Below are positions 1-11,243 of a stretch of 64,000 nucleotides of DNA, piece after piece. The notes below the pieces were generated by a model. The model saw only the letters and a program-made list of their open reading frames with translations, did not search any database and was not told where the DNA came from. A program made the translations under genes and the position numbers. Numbering within the stretch: the first letter of the stretch is position 1; each line of letters begins with the position of its first letter. The DNA is from Cryphonectria parasitica EP155 (lineage: Eukaryota; Ascomycota; Sordariomycetes; Diaporthales; Cryphonectriaceae), in the NCBI RefSeq assembly GCF_011745365.1, contig NW_024468913.1, positions 372,001 through 436,000 of the forward strand. The letters are read 5' to 3'.

Positions 1-1508
1 GAGCGAGGTTGGGCATTGAAGACAGTTGGAGAGCGGAAGGTCGGACTTGGTGACGATGGCCTCACTCGAGCGGCGGTGGCTGGGTCAGTTACATCCACAT
101 TTCGAGGTGGGGTTATGTCCTTATAATCAAGAGCCTGGGGCTCGCCACCTCCAAGTGTCTGGCTCTCCTCTTCGGCTTGTTCGCTAGCTGCAGCCTCTAA
201 TAGTCTTTGGCCTATCTGGACGAGCAACTCTCGAGACTTCTCAAGCGATTGGTCCAGATCGAGGGCATCCACATATCTTGTCAGTTGCTCGCGAAGATCA
301 AGCTGCTCCGGCTGAGGCGGCTCATGAGCCTGTAATGCCTGACCAAACGTGTCTATCGAGGTTCGTTCGTTGGCTTGATCCATATCGTTCTCCAACGCAA
401 GGTTTGGCTTTTGAATCGAGGCATCACTGGCAGGCGTTGACGCACCCAGCCCATGTGCCACGACCGTGCCCTGAAATCGGGGCGCGATCGGACTCCAGCT
501 TCTGATGCCGCGAGCCCCGAGAGTGATAAGCTTGTCTCTCGCAGCGGCATACTTGAATCGTGTGAGATCACCTAACAACATGACGTGTCTGCTACGGATC
601 AGCTCCGGGTCAGCCTCACCACCCAGAACCTCCTCCACGCCGACAGTCACGTATCCTACGGCATGAGGATTCACAATGAGCTCATGATCCAGTGTCTGAG
701 GGTCCAGCAGGACGACGCCCCGCTGCTCATCCCACAGATCCGCCCAGGTCAACTGCAGCGGCGATCCCACGTATGTAACGCTCCCACGCAGGCGGGCTGC
801 CTCCTCCACGACCTCGTCTGACCGCCCACCACGGGAGTTGAATGCCGACCACGGCTGCTGCAAGATGGACTGGTGCGAGTGGAAATGTCCTGTGAACGTC
901 CTGGCCAGGCGAGAGAAGTAGCCTGGCCCTATCAGCCCGTGGTACGCAACAGACCCAGTCCTACGACTGGTGGCATCCGAGCTGGGCCTGACGACATGGC
1001 GCTGGGTGATGGCTCTGTGAACAGCCAGATGGGCAAAAGCAACTGTCTCGGCAGCGTCCTCGTCACGCAAGGCGGCGACAGCGTCAGTCAGCTCTGACTG
1101 GTCTTCGCGAAATGGGAGCGTCAAGACGCGGCGGCCATCCCACACGTGCTGACCGACATCCCAATGCAGCTGCACCGCAGGCGCGGCCAGGCGCAGCGCG
1201 TCGAGGGCGGTGGTGGCGCGCAGATTGTCGCGGCGGTAGGCTAGGTCATGGTTGCCCAGCACAACGTGCACGTGGGGCACCTGTGCTTCGTGCACGAGCG
1301 AGCCCAGGAAGCGATAACAGGCCGAGAGGACGTGTGTGGGCTGGCTGGTGCGGGTGGTGAGCAGGTCGCCACAGACCACAACGCGGTGAACACGGCGCTG
1401 AGCTGCCACAGACGCGATCCACTCTGCAGTCTTGGTGATGCGATCTAGGTCCTGGTGCTTGAAGTGGATGTCGGCCAAGAGCAGCCATTTGAGACCGACT
1501 GAGCGCAT
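1..1508 (-). CDS. Calcineurin-like metallophosphoesterase, Mre11/SbcD/gp47-like (3' end outside window)
   Basis: An uninterrupted reading frame runs from an ATG at 1508 to the left edge, giving at least 502 residues. The metallophosphoesterase metal-binding motifs are all at the N-terminus in order: D-I-H (D13, H15), G-D (G47-D48), G-N-H-D (85-88) and, near residue 210, a GHFHSHQ motif. The spacing and the small cap-free domain resemble the DNA-repair nuclease branch (Mre11, SbcD, phage gp47) more than PP1/PP2B phosphatases. The family cleaves phosphodiester bonds using two metal ions (Mn/Fe). After about residue 330 the sequence becomes acidic and low in similarity. No intron is seen. The true Mre11 orthologue is usually larger, with different flanking motifs, so a paralogous or organellar repair nuclease is possible. 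The domain is well supported; the exact role is inference. Confidence 0.8.
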   Translation of the reverse strand, partial: MRSVGLKWLLLADIHFKHQDLDRITKTAEWIASVAAQRRVHRVVVCGDLLTTRTSQPTHVLSACYRFLGSLVHEAQVPHVHVVLGNHDLAYRRDNLRATTALDALRLAAPAVQLHWDVGQHVWDGRRVLTLPFREDQSELTDAVAALRDEDAAETVAFAHLAVHRAITQRHVVRPSSDATSRRTGSVAYHGLIGPGYFSRLARTFTGHFHSHQSILQQPWSAFNSRGGRSDEVVEEAARLRGSVTYVGSPLQLTWADLWDEQRGVVLLDPQTLDHELIVNPHAVGYVTVGVEEVLGGEADPELIRSRHVMLLGDLTRFKYAAARDKLITLGARGIRSWSPIAPRFQGTVVAHGLGASTPASDASIQKPNLALENDMDQANERTSIDTFGQALQAHEPPQPEQLDLREQLTRYVDALDLDQSLEKSRELLVQIGQRLLEAAASEQAEEESQTLGGGEPQALDYKDITPPRNVDVTDPATAARVRPSSPSPTFRSPTVFNAQPR

Positions 1509-2508
1509 GGTCTTGCCTTGGTGTGGTGAGGTTGAGTGTCGACCCGCTCTGGAGCAGAGCGTTGCCGTTTTGGTAGAAGGCTTAGTCCAGCATTGCGACG
1601 AGACAGGAGAGACAAGATCCTATCACCAGTAATCAGAAGAAGGTTGTCTAATAATGCTTGAGTGGGTTGTCGTTTGGGTTCTGCTTGTAAAGATAGCTTG
1701 TGCAAGATATTGCAGAATTTGCTATGCTGTGTTTTCTCAGGGATGAATGAACCAGCGCGGCTTGCCGTCTGCGATGACGTCCGTGATTCGCTGCTGAGTG
1801 CAGCACTCTTGAAAGGTTCTCTGTCTCAGCCCAAGAAAGGTCAAACGTCTTTCTTTGAGAGATTGAAGTAGGACAATTTGGAACCTCCTTTCTAGGAAAT
1901 TGTAAAAGTGCTCTTCTCTTTGAAGTGGCGAACGATTTCGTAGCGGGTAGTGGCATAAGCTGTCACGCATGATTACGTGGGTTTCTAGTTCAAAGCACAT
2001 TGCTGTAAAACGACCTTGACTTGGTAATGTTTTGTTTGAAGTTTGCCAAAATGTGGTCAAAAACATTCCTGCTTAAGGCGAAACTAATAAATATGAAATG
2101 ATCTGCCCGTGTCACCAGTCTGTACGAATTTCATCATACCAAGTACTCATGTATGCAATTGTCCTAGGCGCTCCAGTTGCTGAGGTGCCACCCCACTGCT
2201 AAGGTTGCTGTTGATAGCAACACACATCCTCAATATCTCCGACGATCTATATCAGCACATATGTTCTTTCCAGGTTGTGCAATCACCAGAATCTCATTCC
2301 TAAAGGCATGCTTGACGGTAGGCGGGGCTCTGTAGTTCTTGGCACACTTTGGCCAGGCCGTTCAAACAACCTGACGGTCGCAAATCACCTTGAAACTCGT
2401 CCACTGGTGCTCGAACTCCAACATTAATTACACATCGCTCTACTACACCATTTGTCTCTTGGTTTCCTCTTCTTGCTGATCCACTTCCTAACCTTACTCC
2501 TCCTACTC
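1509..2508. other. Intergenic, about 1.0 kb
   Basis: This stretch lies upstream of the metallophosphoesterase start and downstream of the NLR stop, both on the minus strand. It should hold the phosphoesterase promoter and the NLR 3' UTR. I see no convincing coding frame, tRNA or repeat. Confidence 0.5.
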
Positions 2509-5500
2509 CTACTCCTCCTCTTCTTCTTCCTCCTCCTCTCCCTCTTCTTGGTCTTCGTCTTCTTGCTCCACTTCTTCTTGTCCTTCCTCTTCCTCTTCCT
2601 CTCCTTCTTCTTCATGATTTTCTTCTTCTTCCGCCTCTTGCTCTATCTCTTCTTCTTCCTCTTGCTCTTTCTCTTCTTCTTTCTCTTCGACACTACCTTC
2701 TGGTATTCCGTCTTCACCAATCACGCTGGTCGGCGTCAGATAGCCAGTCAGCTCTGGTTCACGACCATCGACCACTTCATCACCTGCTGGCGCCTTAATC
2801 TCCGCGTCCCGCCCGTTCGGCACAAGGTTTCCATCACGGTCTCGTCCGGAAGCAGTCGTTGTGATGTCGCCGTGTTCAGAGCCTTCCTCCGAGCCGGCGC
2901 TTTCGGAGTCGGATTCTGACGCAGCCTCCTCATCTTCTTTTGCCTTTGCTTCTGCGGCCTCCCTCTCCATGGCTTCTTTTCGCCCCGCCTTCTCGCTCAT
3001 GACCACATGTTGGATGCGTTCGTCCCCTTCCTCCACCGCCTTCTGCAGGCCTCGGAGGATGAAATCAGCTCTTGCAAGAACCAGGTTGACACAATCGTCA
3101 TTCCCGTTCTCGGCAGCCATCTGCAGCGCTGTCTTGCCACTCTGAGAGACCTTCAAGAGATCCGCACCTCTCTCGAGTAGAAGCCTCACACAATCTGCAT
3201 CGCCGACAGACAACGACATCAGCAAAGCAGTATCCCCATCTCCATCGGCAAAGTCAATTGTTGCACCACGGTCAATGAGCAAGGCCATTCGGTCGGCGGG
3301 TAGGTAGAATGCAGCTGCTACCAGAGGTGTCGAGTTGAGCGGTCCGCCGATCACATCGAGCTCCAAATCAGGCGCTCCCAACAGTTCGTCAAGAACCTTA
3401 GTACTGTCGAAGTATATGGCACTAAAGATTGGTCTCGTATAATCTCCGCCACCAAGATTTGGATTGGCACCGCTCTGGAGTAAATGCTTGGTGACCTCCG
3501 AATGGCCAGAGTCGCAGGCAGCTTGCAAGGCTGTACGGGACTCATGGCGCTCGTTGACTTCATTGACATCAGCCCCTGCAGAGAGAAGCATCTTGACCAC
3601 TTCGAGGTGGCCCTGTGAAGAAGCCTGCTGGAGTGCATAGCCGTCAAGAGAGTTCACATCGGCGCCAGCTTTGAGCAGCAGCGATGTTATGCGAACGGTT
3701 CCATCATTGGCGGATGCGGTCAGGGCGTTACCGAATCTGTGTCGAGTCAGTATCATGATGAAATGAAGGAGTGTAGCAAAGTGACTTACTCATCTCCAAT
3801 TGCATTCGGGTTGGATCCAAGCCTGAGCAGAAACTCAACTGTTGACTCCTTCTCTTTGTCTGTTGCTTCGTACAGACACTTATCCAGAACATCTTGAGGA
3901 ATCCCGCCATCACTATTATCCCAGCAGGCTTGTAGGACTTCGATCAAGGTCTCTGTGCCAGTCGCAGCACGCGTGAAGAGATCCGTGCAGCCGAGCCCAT
4001 GCGCTGGATGGTGTCTCAGGATCAAGAGGCAGACTTCCCAGTTTGCCTGCTCAGTGGCGTTCTCCAGACTGTCTTGATATGCAACATGTTCATGCTCGAA
4101 AGTTAGAAGCTTTCGCAAGACCTCCAAGTTCCCCGCGGCTGACGCCCAGATCATGGCCTTGTCAAATTCCTGTGAAGTCAACTTGCTCTCGGTTGCGTCG
4201 AGAATTGCGCAGAACATTTTCAAGTCCGAGTGGTAGGCCGACATCGCCAGAGGCGCAACCTCTACTTCATCCCAGGCGTAGTTAATTCTCACCCCATGCT
4301 GGAGCAGGAGATTGACCGCATCCGTGTTTCCGGAGAGAATGGCGGCATTCAGGATAGGGCCCGTCTGATCATCAATCGCGTTGATATTGGCCTTCCAGTC
4401 CGTGATAAGCTTACTCATCACTGCTGTCTGGCCGTTATAAGCCGCCATCGCCAGGGGACCTGCGTTCCGGCCAGAGTGTCCCATGTCGTCAACGGGTGAC
4501 CCTGCGATGAGTAATTCTTCAACGATTTCAATGTTCCCGTAGAAAGCGGCAAGATGAAGCTATGAAATGGTTAATTAATCAAAAAGGAAGACCTAGATGG
4601 CCAAAGACTTGAGAAAGCCACAATTAGCTTACTGGCTTATTGAAAAGAGAGTCATATTCATGAACTCCCTTCTCATATCCCTCTTTCAGAAGCGCCGTCA
4701 CCAGGTGTGGGAAGCCGATGGCCGCAGCAACGTGCAACGCCTTCCACGTCGAAAAGTCGAAGCTGCTCAAGGATTTGGTCAGGTCCTCATATTCCTGGAT
4801 CCAGCGCAGCCGTACTGCTGATTCAGCGGCCCAGAATAATTTGTTCCGACTGATAATCTCGGCAATATCCAGTGAGGCATCACTCGCATGGTGAAGCCAG
4901 TACCTGGTTGCGTAGTCCAGAGCAATATGGGGTCCACACTCTTTGACATCAGCTGGCGCAGCCGACTCATCACCTTCTAGAGTGGCGTCTGCGTCTTGAA
5001 TCGTCTTAAACTCGTCTTTATCATCAGACTCATCATTGGCCGAGTCAGAGTCCACGATAGGCGTGGACTTCGGGTGTAGTCCTGGGGCATTGTCATTGGT
5101 TTGCTTCTCTTCGATTTCCTCGTCTGTTTCTGGATTTGTTGGCTCCGGTTCCTGCACACTCTTTCCTATCGCATCCATGATGTGCGAGAAACATCGAAGA
5201 GACATCTTTCCGTGCTGCCACTTGATCCACTCGTCACCAATATCGAGCAATTGTCGTGAATGCTCCAGGAGGTGCTTTTTGACGTCCACGTTGACAAAGC
5301 CAATGAAAGTATCGTCCCCAGAAACACGGGTAGTGACCAAGGGCTGGCACTTGTTGATTAGCTTCTGAAGATCGGCTTTGCATTCTTCGTCGTGTATTGA
5401 GAGACCTGCTAGAACCAGCAGTTCGTTCTCTCGAGGATCTTCGTAAGTGAGTACGAGTGCACGAAGGAGTTCTCTGATGTTTTCCATATCTTCATCGTCT

Positions 5501-7954
5501 CGCTTCAGAATCGAGAACCAAGCATCGTCCAAAAGAGACTCGAAGTTCTGAGGCACATGTTCAAGTATTCGTTGCACCTTGATTTCGCTCGACTCAGCAG
5601 GTAACGCAGCAAGCTGGACGACAGCAACGTCAATCCATTTGGTGTGGTCTGCCCGGTTGCCAATGACACTCCCAGTGAGGTATGTCATGGCCATAGTGTA
5701 CCCTTTTTTCTTCTGCAAATCTTCGGCCTTCGTCCACTAGAACAACTCTTGGTTAGAACTCTACAGAGTATACGTATTTGTATTTTTGAACACCGGACGA
5801 TGCTTGCAACATTGACTGGAAAGGGGAAATTTTTGTATAGAACGAGATACTTACTGCATATTTCTGTAGCTCTCGTTGCTGCTTATTGCCGTACTTCGGA
5901 TCATCAAGGTCGATAGCACGAATCTTCGAACCCAATGCATCTTGCATGACCTTGTAACTTCGGCTGGTGATGAGCCACTTCGTCCAGACTTTTCTGTGAT
6001 TGCCGGAAGACGTGCGTTCAATGTCCTCCTGAATGAAATTGTACAGCTTCGTTGTCGAGGGAGACTGCTGGTCAAGCTCGTGCAGGTTGTTGATGACGAA
6101 GTATATTGTGTCGATGGTTCCCTCGGACAGGATCTCCTCCAAGCTTTGCCACAGATTTTCGATGCTGAGGTTCGCTTTATTCCGCACTCTCTGATCGAGC
6201 TTTTTCTCCAGGAACTGGGTGGCATATGTGGCTAGAACTTCCTGCTGTTGACACAACTGTCGCACGAGGCTCTTGACGACGTCTTCGGCCGTGTGATAAT
6301 CAGGCGTGTTGTCACAGAAGAAGTAGGCGAGCAAGTGAGGTGACTGATCTCCGCGCTCTTCGACCTTCCGAATGTGCTCTTTGACCGCACCGATGATGGC
6401 CGCAGCAGCACTGCTCTTTCCCTTGCCTTCGGGTCCATGAATCCACAAGTAGTTGTTATCTCGACTCGCGCTCGTCAGCCAGTCAACATATTCAGGCTCC
6501 CCATCTCTGATGATCCAGGATTCGGACGTCATTTTCTGCCGGAGAACCCTGAGTTTTTGTTGAGGCTCCGCCCCTTCCAAAACTTCAAGGATTCGCCTGT
6601 AACTCGTAGGATCGATAGCTAGCTGGCGTGTATCGTTGAAACGTGCTTTTGCTACACGCAACGCAGCGTTCACAATATCTCGAAGGGGGGCTTTCACAAG
6701 CTGGTATTCTGGATCCTTGTCCGACTCAAAACGCACGAGATCTCGGTGCGCTCGGGGAATGCCAGTCTGGTCCATGCCGGGCAGTGTAGCTGACTCTCTC
6801 GAGACAAAACGGCGGTACTCCTGGTCAATTATCAGATTTTTTTCCTTTTCATCAATTTCTTTTTCTTTTTTCCTTACTTTTGGAGGCCTGCCAACATACC
6901 GTTAGACTGAGTTTTCCGAGCGAAGAGGGAGGAAACTCTTGGCTTGCAAGCTTTGCAATGAGTTGCTCCCAGTGTGTGTCCTTCTGTTCCCAGAAGCAAT
7001 GCACTCGGACTTTCTGTCCAAGTTTGTTCACAGAGCGAACAAAATCATCTTTCAACTCCTTGAGTTGCTCGTTCCCGGGCTGCAAAAGGGTAATCAGCTG
7101 GGAGTTAATTGCTCTTCCAAGTCTCTCGTTGATAGTCGCCCATTCTTTGGCAATGTCGGCAACTGGAGCCCCATTGAAGGGCGTGCCGAAGAAAAGGCAG
7201 CCCGAGATAGCTTCATACATGTCAGGGTACTTTTGGCCTTGGGTTTCAGCAGTTATCAATGCCTTCAAATCGGCGTCAGCATCAGATTACCAGGATATTT
7301 CGTCTCAGGATGAAAAACTACCTTGGCTACCACGAGACCTCCCATGCTGTGGCCGAGAAACACCAATGGGCGACGTGAATGCTTCTACCGAATGTCCCAG
7401 ATTAATTAACGTCTGCTTAACCAAAGTCTTTGAAAACACACAGATACTCACCTCCCTCTTCGCCTTCAGTTGGTCAAGAAGTATCGTGACGATATTTGTC
7501 ATATATTGTTCGATTTGGTATGCACCTGGCCAATGTTCATACTCAGCTATTCACTAGTGGGGTCTATGTGGTGTTGACTCACCTTGATATGCCGAAGCAT
7601 AGTTATATAGGAGCACGCGAGCAGTTGGACAGTCTTTGGCTAAGCCACCAATGTCTCTGATATCCTTTGACAAGCCGCTTGTGTCTTTGCCATCTGTACT
7701 CTTCTTCTCGGTGATCCAGTTGAATTTACTGGGCGGTTTATCCCATTGCCAACTCTTGACCGCGTTTGCACCTAGACCAGGCACGGCCACAATGCTGCAA
7801 TAGCTTGTCAATGACCTGACAGTAGTTCGAGAGGTAGATTTTATCCCGAGAGAGGTTCTGGAACTTACTCTACCGTAGCATTTACAGGGTCATTGTATAC
7901 GTCCAGAGACTCATGGATCTCTGCGGGGGGTTTCTTCGAGGAAGTCGCCATCAT
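2509..7954 (-). CDS. NLR-type protein: alpha/beta-hydrolase, NACHT-like NTPase, ankyrin repeats, acidic tail
   Basis: Nine exons can be joined in frame: 7954-7869, 7794-7583, 7525-7452, 7384-7322, 7262-6900, 6820-5855, 5736-4633, 4559-3790 and 3736-2509, encoding 1621 residues. The N-terminal domain is an alpha/beta hydrolase of the type found in fungal NLRs, with nucleophile elbow GHSMGG (Ser137), an FFGTP motif and a probable catalytic His at 291. A NACHT-like P-loop NTPase follows, with Walker A GPEGKGKS at about 395-402. Ankyrin repeats fill roughly residues 900-1430. The last 140 residues or so are very rich in Glu. Fungal proteins of this kind are linked to non-self recognition and programmed cell death; ankyrin repeats usually sense the ligand and the N-terminal domain is the effector. 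No frame break is seen, so the gene looks intact. A membrane protein starts about 0.7 kb away on the other strand. The trigger and effector activity are not predictable from sequence. Confidence 0.9.
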
Positions 7955-8631
7955 GTTCACGACCACCTCTGAGTGAAGTTGTGTAATCCAGCAACTTGTG
8001 GTCAACAGAGCAGAACAAGACAGGATTTGCGAATATATCTAGTTGAAATAAGTGAACAGGCTATGAGAATGCGGCTGAGTGCAGTTCTTTCCCCCTTCAA
8101 CAAGCATGCAGCTGATCAAAACCTAGAGGCATTTGATGGGTTTCATGTAGATCGACCAATCTCTGTGTCCGCAGCTGCTGCTGTTCAGGCTGGGCTTCTT
8201 ACTGACCTGGCAAATGGTTCATTCTATGACAGCAAACTCTCTTTGGATTACAAAAAACTTACTTTAGCGCTTACGTGTGTCTTACTTGCATGAGTATTTC
8301 CTCCCTTATTTACTAATCTCTTCAGCCTTCGGATGCGGCTGATAATAGCGTAATGCGTCTCCTTGTCTATAGCTGCCTGCTTGAGCCTAGCTCCTTATTA
8401 ATCTGATAAATAATATACCCTCAACTCGCACCGTGGGCACTCGCGTCATAGGTTTTGCGGGAATAACAATTGGCATCACCCACCATCTTTTCTCACACTT
8501 GTGGCAAGACAACGTGTATTATAGTAGAGCCTCGATCGGTTCAAAGCTCTGCAGCGTGCAGCGAGACAAGATAATGGAAACGAGAATAAGGTTGCAGACT
8601 CGTCTGACTCATTGTAACCATTGGCACTGCA
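7955..8631. promoter_or_regulatory. Divergent intergenic region between the NLR and the membrane-protein gene
   Basis: About 0.68 kb separates the NLR start (minus) from the putative first exon of the DUF6601-like gene (plus). It must contain both promoters, so co-regulation is possible. I recognise no specific binding site and no coding frame. This call rests on gene orientation only. Confidence 0.35.
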
Positions 8632-9724
8632 ATGCAAGGAATTCCAGAAAAAGTCTGTGTAACAAGCCTTGGTCAATTAATTTCCAGAAACACCGAAGCT
8701 GACCATTACCTAGGCTGCCCCCTTCTTCTCCAACATCCTGTATATTTCGGAACCAGTTGACTCGCAGCTCGAAAAGGTTGTCCACAATGGCGACATCTTG
8801 GATGACTTCCCCGCATCCTACCGCGTCGAGGACGTCGAGTTGCGGATAGCACGCTCCGAAGATCTGTTCTTCAATCAAGAGCTAGACTTGAAGCGACTCC
8901 ATCGTGTGATACGATGGTTGTGGCTATGCGGTCAGACTATGCCTCCTCGGCCTTTACATGCTCAACTACTCCTGGGCCGCAGAGTTGTCATCACAGAACG
9001 CTTGGACTTGCATCTCATTTGGGGAAATGACCGCATGTTTCTCAAGCCTCTGCCGCGATGGCTCCTTCACCAGCAATTCTGGGAACAACACCGCGACGAT
9101 ACTATTCGACTCCAAGCATTGAGTCACGGCTCTCTTCGGACATTGAGAAGCTCTGCTCTTGGGTTTCTGCTGTCTTATATCGCATTGATCCAACATGAGA
9201 GCGACTTCTTTATCGCCAAGGATGCTCACATCATCCCAGATGAGTTGACATGGAAGAAGTGGAAAGTTCTCGTGCGCGAGATACTGCAAGTTCCGAGTGA
9301 GCAACTTCGGCTTCAAGTAGCAGACCGCTTCATCTACGGGGAGCTACGCTTGCGCCGCCTCAATCTTGTATACCGGTGCCTCGGCCTTTCGTTTTACGGG
9401 TATTTTTCGCGCTGGAATTCATATTCAAACTTTGTTCGAGACAATATGGATTTAGTGGTTGCGGGAACAGTCTATCTTGCTCTCATACTGAGTGCTATGC
9501 AAGTGGGCTTATCAACGACAACATTGGAGGGCAGCAAAGCTTTTCAAGCTGCGTCGTATGGTGCGACGGTCCTTGCGATATTAGGACCGCTGGGAGCCGT
9601 GACACTCATTCTGGTCATTGCTGTAGTGGATTTCCTACAAAACTGGGCTTGGAACAGGCGGAACGAAAAGAAAACGGAGATCAGATTAGGAAGGACCTGG
9701 AAAATCAGGCACGTCAGTGAATAG
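8632..9724 (+). CDS. Fungal integral membrane protein of unknown function, DUF6601-like
   Basis: The body (8714-9724) is one frame ending at TGA 9722-9724. It carries landmarks I associate with a widespread fungal family often labelled DUF6601: an RPLHAQLLLGR segment followed by a VITERLDLHLIW segment, a FLKPLPRWLL segment, a YGELRLRRLN motif and two hydrophobic helices near the C-terminus (about 35-40 residues apart). The family is probably membrane-bound and has no known biochemical role. The start is uncertain. A branch-point-like GCTGAC and acceptor CTAG end at 8713, so a short first exon, for example ATG 8632 to 8658 with donor GTAACA, is proposed; this gives 345 residues. The family name is from memory. 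The gene is head-to-head with the NLR. Confidence 0.7.
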
Positions 9725-10101
9725 AAGACAAAGAGCATTATACGTAGGAGAATTATACCATCGACTTTCGGCCTCATATGTGATGGCAGCTGGAGGTCAA
9801 ACCGCGACAAGAACTTCACGAGACAGAGTTTTCCCCGATGAATAAGTAATTTGACAAGGTCAGAATTCTAATTGAGGATATGTACACCCCGAAAATGCTA
9901 GTCGCACCGTCATGAGCTGCCTGGGATTGGCAAACCCCGTTAGGTAGAAATAGATACAAGAATGGCCCTTTTGCAGAGAACCGCTGCTTTTTTCGTCCAG
10001 GCTCGGAGGTTTATACTCGGATGCCTTTTCTTTCTTTGCGTGCTTGCTTGTGTGCCGCGGCTTGTCGTTTCCCCTTTCCTAGGGACAATATAGAGTGTCC
10101 T
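9725..10101. other. Intergenic between convergent genes
   Basis: About 0.38 kb between the stop of the membrane-protein gene (plus) and the stop of the Gly-rich protein gene (minus). It should hold two 3' UTRs. Nothing else is recognised. Confidence 0.5.
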
Positions 10102-11243
10102 TTAGAAGATGCCGCTGAAGCCCTGACCAGTAGGCTGGGCACCGCTCTTGGTGAAGGTCTGGAAGCCGCTTCTGTGTGCGAGTTAGCTGGCTTGCTACTT
10201 AAGAAGACACCTGGTCGCAGGAGGAGGAGTTAGGACTTACGGTGCGGAGCCGCTGCCGAAGCCACCAGCAGAGCCAGAGCCAGAGCCAGAGCCACCGAAA
10301 GAGCCGGTACTAGAACAACATCTTGATTAGTTTCGGGTGTTGGAAGAGCAGGTTCTGATGGGATTGACTCACGGCTTAGCACCTCCGGCGCTGAAGGAGC
10401 CACCTCCGAGCCCGGAACCAGAGTCGGATCCGCTGCCAAAGCCTCCGAACGAGCCAGTACTGAGCACATCTTGGTGAGTTCCTCGAATATTTTGATTTAT
10501 CAACGTTTGGTAGGGGGGTTGGACTCACGGTTGAGCACCTCCGGCGCTGAAGGACCCGGAACCACTGTCGGAGCCGCCGCTTCCAAAGCCACCAAAGCCT
10601 CCGGTGGGAGCGGCACCGCTTCCCTGGCTTTGGACTCCAGAGTACTGGGCCTTGTTCTTACCTCCGAAGGCGCGACGCTGGACCTCAGGCGCACCGGTGC
10701 TATATAAATGTTAGTATTGTACGCTGAAAGAGGTGGCCTTACAATATGAGGAGGATGGGTTACTCACGGTTGAGCGCCAGATGCAGACTCCATGGGACCG
10801 CCAGGAGCATCACCACCGAAAGCTGGCACAAGAATTAGCATTTAGTCACATAGGAAAAGTTATTTCCCTCTTAGAATGCCATGCAGAATTAACTTACAGC
10901 CAGTGGGCTTAGCACCTCCCGAGAAGGGACCGCCGAAGCCTCCAGCAGTGTGAGAACCCTTGCCTCCGAAACCACCGGTGGGCTGAGGAGCCTGGCCCGA
11001 GATGACGTGAGCCTGGCCGCTGGGGAGAGCACCACCAGCCGCGCCGGTGGGGGCAGGGCCCTGGCCGGAGTGGTGGCCAGTGTGACCGTGCCCTTGGCCG
11101 GGTCCGCCGAAGCCGCCGGTGCCAGAGGGGAAGGCGATGCCGGTGCCGGTAGGCTTGAAGCTCTCGACACCGCTGGGCTGCTGGGGAAGGGCAGCGGCCA
11201 GCGCAAAGAGCATGGAAGCAATGAGGGGGCTGATCTTGACCAT
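10102..11243 (-). CDS. Secreted Gly/Ser-rich modular repeat protein
   Basis: Six exons join to 265 residues: 11243-10898, 10822-10768, 10699-10529, 10459-10373, 10309-10241 and 10171-10102. Residues 1-19 form a signal peptide (hydrophobic core, then ALP). The rest is rich in Gly, Ser, Phe and Pro and built from modules of the form PTGSFGGFGSGS...SFSAGGAQ. There are almost no Cys residues. The last four introns all split the Pro codon that opens a module (phase 2), and the internal exons 3, 4 and 5 are 171, 87 and 69 nt, all multiples of three. This points to growth by exon duplication. A dibasic RR in exon 3 could be a kexin site. A cell-wall, adhesive or extracellular structural role is plausible, but no named family is recognised. 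Confidence 0.8.

Noticed and set aside
2452..2919. Hydrophobic Leu/Phe-rich plus-strand frame resembling a membrane protein
   Set aside because: It is the complement of the Glu-rich tail of the NLR; poly-GAG/GAA read backwards gives Leu/Phe runs.
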